Below, piece after piece: positions 31,296-33,646 of a stretch of DNA of 33,646 nt. Under the pieces are notes generated by a model that saw nothing but the letters and a program-made list of their open reading frames with translations, ran no database searches and was not told the origin of the DNA. The position numbers were made by a program, and so were the translations under genes. Source of the stretch: Myxococcales bacterium (GTDB taxonomy: Bacteria; Myxococcota; Myxococcia; Myxococcales; Myxococcaceae); assembly GCA_030681895.1 (NCBI GenBank), contig JAUXRI010000194.1, forward strand, positions 1-33,646, written 5' to 3'. Position 1 is the first letter of the stretch, and the number at the start of each line of letters is the position of its first letter.

Positions 31296-33356
31296 TCACT
31301 CCGTCGGCGCGATGGGAGCCGCGCGCCCACGCAACGGCAGCTGCGGAATCTTGAGCGTCAACAGGAACGCCAGCACCGCCAGCGCCGCAGCCAGCCGGTA
31401 GACGAGCGAGATGGCGTCGGTGAAGCCCTCTTTGAACGAGAGACCGACGGCGTCGATGATGGCGAGCACCTTGGGCTTCTCGACCGCGAGGCGCATTTCG
31501 ACCTTCGTGCGGGCCTGCTGGAGCGCCATGTCTCCGAGCCGCTCGGCTTCGGCATCGATGAGCGCCTTCACGGGCTGCAACGCGAGCGCAGGCCCGGCGC
31601 CGTCCTTCAACTCCGACGGAGAGACCTCGAGCGCGGCCTTCTTCACCGCCGACGCGAGCTCGTTCGCCTCGAGGAGCGCCGTCCACCGGCCCGGGTCCTG
31701 AGCGGCTTCCTGCACACGCAGCCACGTCGCCGCGGCGCGGGCCCTCGCCTGCCCCTTCGGTCCCCCATCAGCGACGGCCGCCTTCAGCGCGTCATCGGCG
31801 AGCGGGCTCGACTGAACGGCCAGCGTCGCGAGGCGGTCTCCATCGAGCGCCTTGAGCGCGAGGGAGCGCGCGCCCTCGAGCCCATCGCTCGCCTTCTGTT
31901 TCTGCGCCTCCGCGTCGAAGCGCAGACTGCCACCGCCCTCTTCGGCATCGGCGCCCGGCTGCCGCTGGGAGAAGCGCTGCACCAGTTCAGGCGGCAGGCC
32001 TTCGGTCGCCTTCACCAGTCGCGTCGAGACGCCCTCGGACAACGTCGTCGCGAACAACGAGCCCACCACCGCCACGCCGACGGTCGAGCCCATCGAGCGG
32101 AAGAAGGTCGTCATCGAAGTCGCGACGCCCATCTGCCGCGGGTCCACCGCGTTCTGAATGGCGAGCGTGTAGAGCGGAATCGACGGGCCGAGGCCGAGGC
32201 CCAGCAGCACCATCTTCAGCGTCACCTCGGACTGCGTGGACGACGCGGTGAGGGTGAAGCCCATCACCAGGAAGCCGCTGGTCATGATCACCAGCGCCAC
32301 GAGCATGAACGGCTTGTACTTGCCGAACCGCGACGCGAGCTGACCCGACACCACGTTGCCCGCGACGATGCCCATCACGAGCGGGCTGATGGTGAGCCCT
32401 GACGCCGTCGCAGTGACGCCCACCACGTTCACCATGAAGAGCGGCAGAAACACCATCGGCGTGAGGAACGCCGCGCCGAGCACGAACATCACGAGCACGC
32501 CCCACTTCACCGCGGGCGTCTTGAAGAGCGAGAGATCGACGAGCGGGTCCTTCACGCGCAGCTCCCACGCGACGAAGCCGACGAGGCCCACCACCACGAG
32601 CAGCCCCATCGCCAGCATCGGCGGAGACGTCCACAAGAGGCCGACGTCACCGTCCCTCAACACGACGCGGCCGAGCGACGCGCCGATGAGGAGCGGCACC
32701 GTGCCCACCGCCAGCAGCACCGCGCCCATCACGTCGACGCTGGGACGCTCCGCGAGCTGCGGCTTGAGCGGCGGCATGCGCAGCACGATGAACGCGAGCG
32801 CGACGGCGCCGATGGGCAGGTTGATGAAGAAGACCCAGTGCCAGCCGAAGTGGTCGGTGATGAAGCCGCCGAGGAGCGGGCCCACCAGCGACGCGATGCC
32901 GAAGACGGCGCCGAAGAGGCCCGTGTAGCGGCCGCGCTCTGCGGGCGTGAAGAGGTCGGCGACGACGGCGAAGGCCGAGGTGAAGAGCGACGCGCTCCCG
33001 ACGCCCTGGAGCGCGCGGAAGGCGATGAGCTGCGTGGCGTTCTGCGAGATGCCGCACAGCGCAGACGCCGCGAGGAAGATGACGACGCCGACGAGGAGGA
33101 TGACCTTTCGTCCGAAGAGGTCCGACAGGCGGCCGTACACCGGCACCAGCACCGTCGACGAGACGAGGTAGGCCGTGGTGATCCACGTGTAGAGGCCCGG
33201 CGCGAGGTGCAGCGACCGCTGCATGTCGGGGCCCGCCGTCGCCACCACCGTCTGGTCGAGCGCCGCGAGGAACATCGCGAGCAACGTGCCCGCGAGCGTC
33301 AGCACCTTCTGCTGGCGGGTGAGCGCGGGGGGCTCGGAGATCACCGGGGCGTTCAT
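31296..33356 (-). CDS. MFS multidrug exporter (DHA2, 14-TM) with enlarged loop
   Basis: This 686-residue protein belongs to the EmrB/QacA (DHA2) drug:H+ antiporters. It shows the TM1 motif LDQTVVATA with Asp34, motif A GRLSDLFGRK (75-84), motif B-like LIAFRALQGVG (110-120) and the TM5 motif C region LVGPLLGGF (157-165), then further TMs through GSLFATTLS (TM13, about 424-440). Members normally follow with about 40-60 residues before TM14; here 440-645 is a hydrophilic, Ala/Glu/Lys/Arg-rich helical insert, then TM14 (DAISLVYRLAAALAVLAFLL) and a short tail. ATG 33356 fits the family start. Substrate unknown. The extracytoplasmic insert may bind a partner or replace a membrane-fusion protein (inference). 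Confidence 0.92.
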   Translation of the reverse strand: MNAPVISEPPALTRQQKVLTLAGTLLAMFLAALDQTVVATAGPDMQRSLHLAPGLYTWITTAYLVSSTVLVPVYGRLSDLFGRKVILLVGVVIFLAASALCGISQNATQLIAFRALQGVGSASLFTSAFAVVADLFTPAERGRYTGLFGAVFGIASLVGPLLGGFITDHFGWHWVFFINLPIGAVALAFIVLRMPPLKPQLAERPSVDVMGAVLLAVGTVPLLIGASLGRVVLRDGDVGLLWTSPPMLAMGLLVVVGLVGFVAWELRVKDPLVDLSLFKTPAVKWGVLVMFVLGAAFLTPMVFLPLFMVNVVGVTATASGLTISPLVMGIVAGNVVSGQLASRFGKYKPFMLVALVIMTSGFLVMGFTLTASSTQSEVTLKMVLLGLGLGPSIPLYTLAIQNAVDPRQMGVATSMTTFFRSMGSTVGVAVVGSLFATTLSEGVSTRLVKATEGLPPELVQRFSQRQPGADAEEGGGSLRFDAEAQKQKASDGLEGARSLALKALDGDRLATLAVQSSPLADDALKAAVADGGPKGQARARAAATWLRVQEAAQDPGRWTALLEANELASAVKKAALEVSPSELKDGAGPALALQPVKALIDAEAERLGDMALQQARTKVEMRLAVEKPKVLAIIDAVGLSFKEGFTDAISLVYRLAAALAVLAFLLTLKIPQLPLRGRAAPIAPTE

Positions 33357-33380
33357 GGCGCGGCTGCGTACTCGTGACCG

Positions 33381-33409
33381 GCCCGCGTGTCTGCCATCGC
33401 AACGCGGGC
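33381..33409. promoter_or_regulatory. Inverted repeat upstream of the MFS exporter
   Basis: GCCCGCGT (33381-33388) is perfectly complementary to ACGCGGGC (33402-33409), and the half-site CCCGCGTGTC occurs again at 33422-33431. The sites are 25-75 bases upstream of the exporter start, where a TetR- or MarR-type operator would be expected; the same stem might instead serve as a terminator for the preceding gene. Confidence 0.33.
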
Positions 33410-33429
33410 GCTGCCCCCTGACCCGCGTG

Positions 33430-33645
33430 TCAAACCTCGCTCTTGCGCCGTGTTTCGGTTTGGCGGCGGGTCGTTCGCGGCGCCCGTTCCAGGCTCGAGA
33501 GCGCTGCCAGCGCCTTCGTGTCCTTCTTCTTCCGCGCGGCCTTCGTGCACGCCGCGACCAGGTCCGCGCGCACCTTGGCGTTGGTCTGGAGCTTCGGGAG
33601 CATGCGCCTGGAGAACTCGCACACCAGCGCGAGCTCTTCGCGATC
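33430..33645 (-). CDS. C-terminal part of an unknown gene (partial)
   Basis: The frame enters from the right edge and stops at 33430, giving 71 residues (DREELALVCEFSRRMLPKLQ, then TNAKVRADLVAACTKAARKKKDTKALAALSSLE and a basic tail TTRRQTETRRKSEV). The visible part is helical and basic at the end. Its start, domain and function are outside the window. It may be transcribed together with the exporter, whose start lies 73 bases further on, though the inverted repeat between them argues for a separate promoter. Confidence 0.55.
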   Translation of the reverse strand, partial: DREELALVCEFSRRMLPKLQTNAKVRADLVAACTKAARKKKDTKALAALSSLERAPRTTRRQTETRRKSEV

Positions 33646-33646
33646 G

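Overview
The window is high-GC, gene-dense chromosomal DNA with third-codon-position GC bias. Many genes encode lipoproteins carrying Asp-Ala-Gly (DAG) linkers, and there is a Tat-exported DUF1552 protein paired with a DUF1592/1588-type haem-motif lipoprotein, plus many predicted secreted proteins of unknown function. Together these suggest a predatory or saprophytic Myxococcota bacterium (myxobacterium). That assignment is inferred from gene content; there is no rRNA in the window. I see no tRNA, rRNA, insertion sequence, phage gene or CRISPR array, and no gene-free stretch longer than 300 bases.

Layout. (1) 1-3052: the 3' part of a DAG-linker lectin-fold protein, converging on a minus-strand unit rsfS-rlmH-esterase lipoprotein. 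(2) 3226-5231: a small exported protein overlapping a family 1 glycoside hydrolase lipoprotein. (3) 5241-9786, minus strand: a tight unit of lipoprotein, proA, CPBP membrane protease and a polytopic GT-C-like membrane protein, with junctions of 10 bases or less or overlapping. (4) 9915-11646: a GyrI-like ligand-binding protein and two small membrane proteins. (5) 11648-14779: amidohydrolase lipoprotein, VIT-family metal transporter, cysteine-rich mini-lipoprotein, and a stress-type pair (a 52-residue lmo0937-like membrane peptide and a LEA-like helical protein) behind a possible sigma-54 promoter. (6) 14782-17789: the DUF1592/DUF1552 pair, divergent from (7) 17883-20870, an uncharacterised three-gene operon with a Trp-rich internal helical repeat and two zinc-ribbon proteins. 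(8) 20956-25720: an exported protein-isoaspartate methyltransferase, a secreted helical protein, and a 903-residue multi-Ig-like surface protein. (9) 25812-31169: a double GNAT-like protein, then a transglutaminase-elicitor-like lipoprotein divergent from a metzincin lipoprotein and a HEAT-repeat protein. (10) 31296-33645: a 14-TM drug exporter with a greatly enlarged extracytoplasmic loop, and the 3' end of another gene.

Functional themes. Much of the window encodes envelope or secreted proteins. The two most promising unexplained systems are the 17883-20870 operon, whose first protein contains at least two and probably three diverged copies of a Trp-containing helical unit, and the divergent transglutaminase/metalloprotease pair at 27003-31169, which share a 145-base control region with an inverted repeat and may form a zymogen/activator pair.
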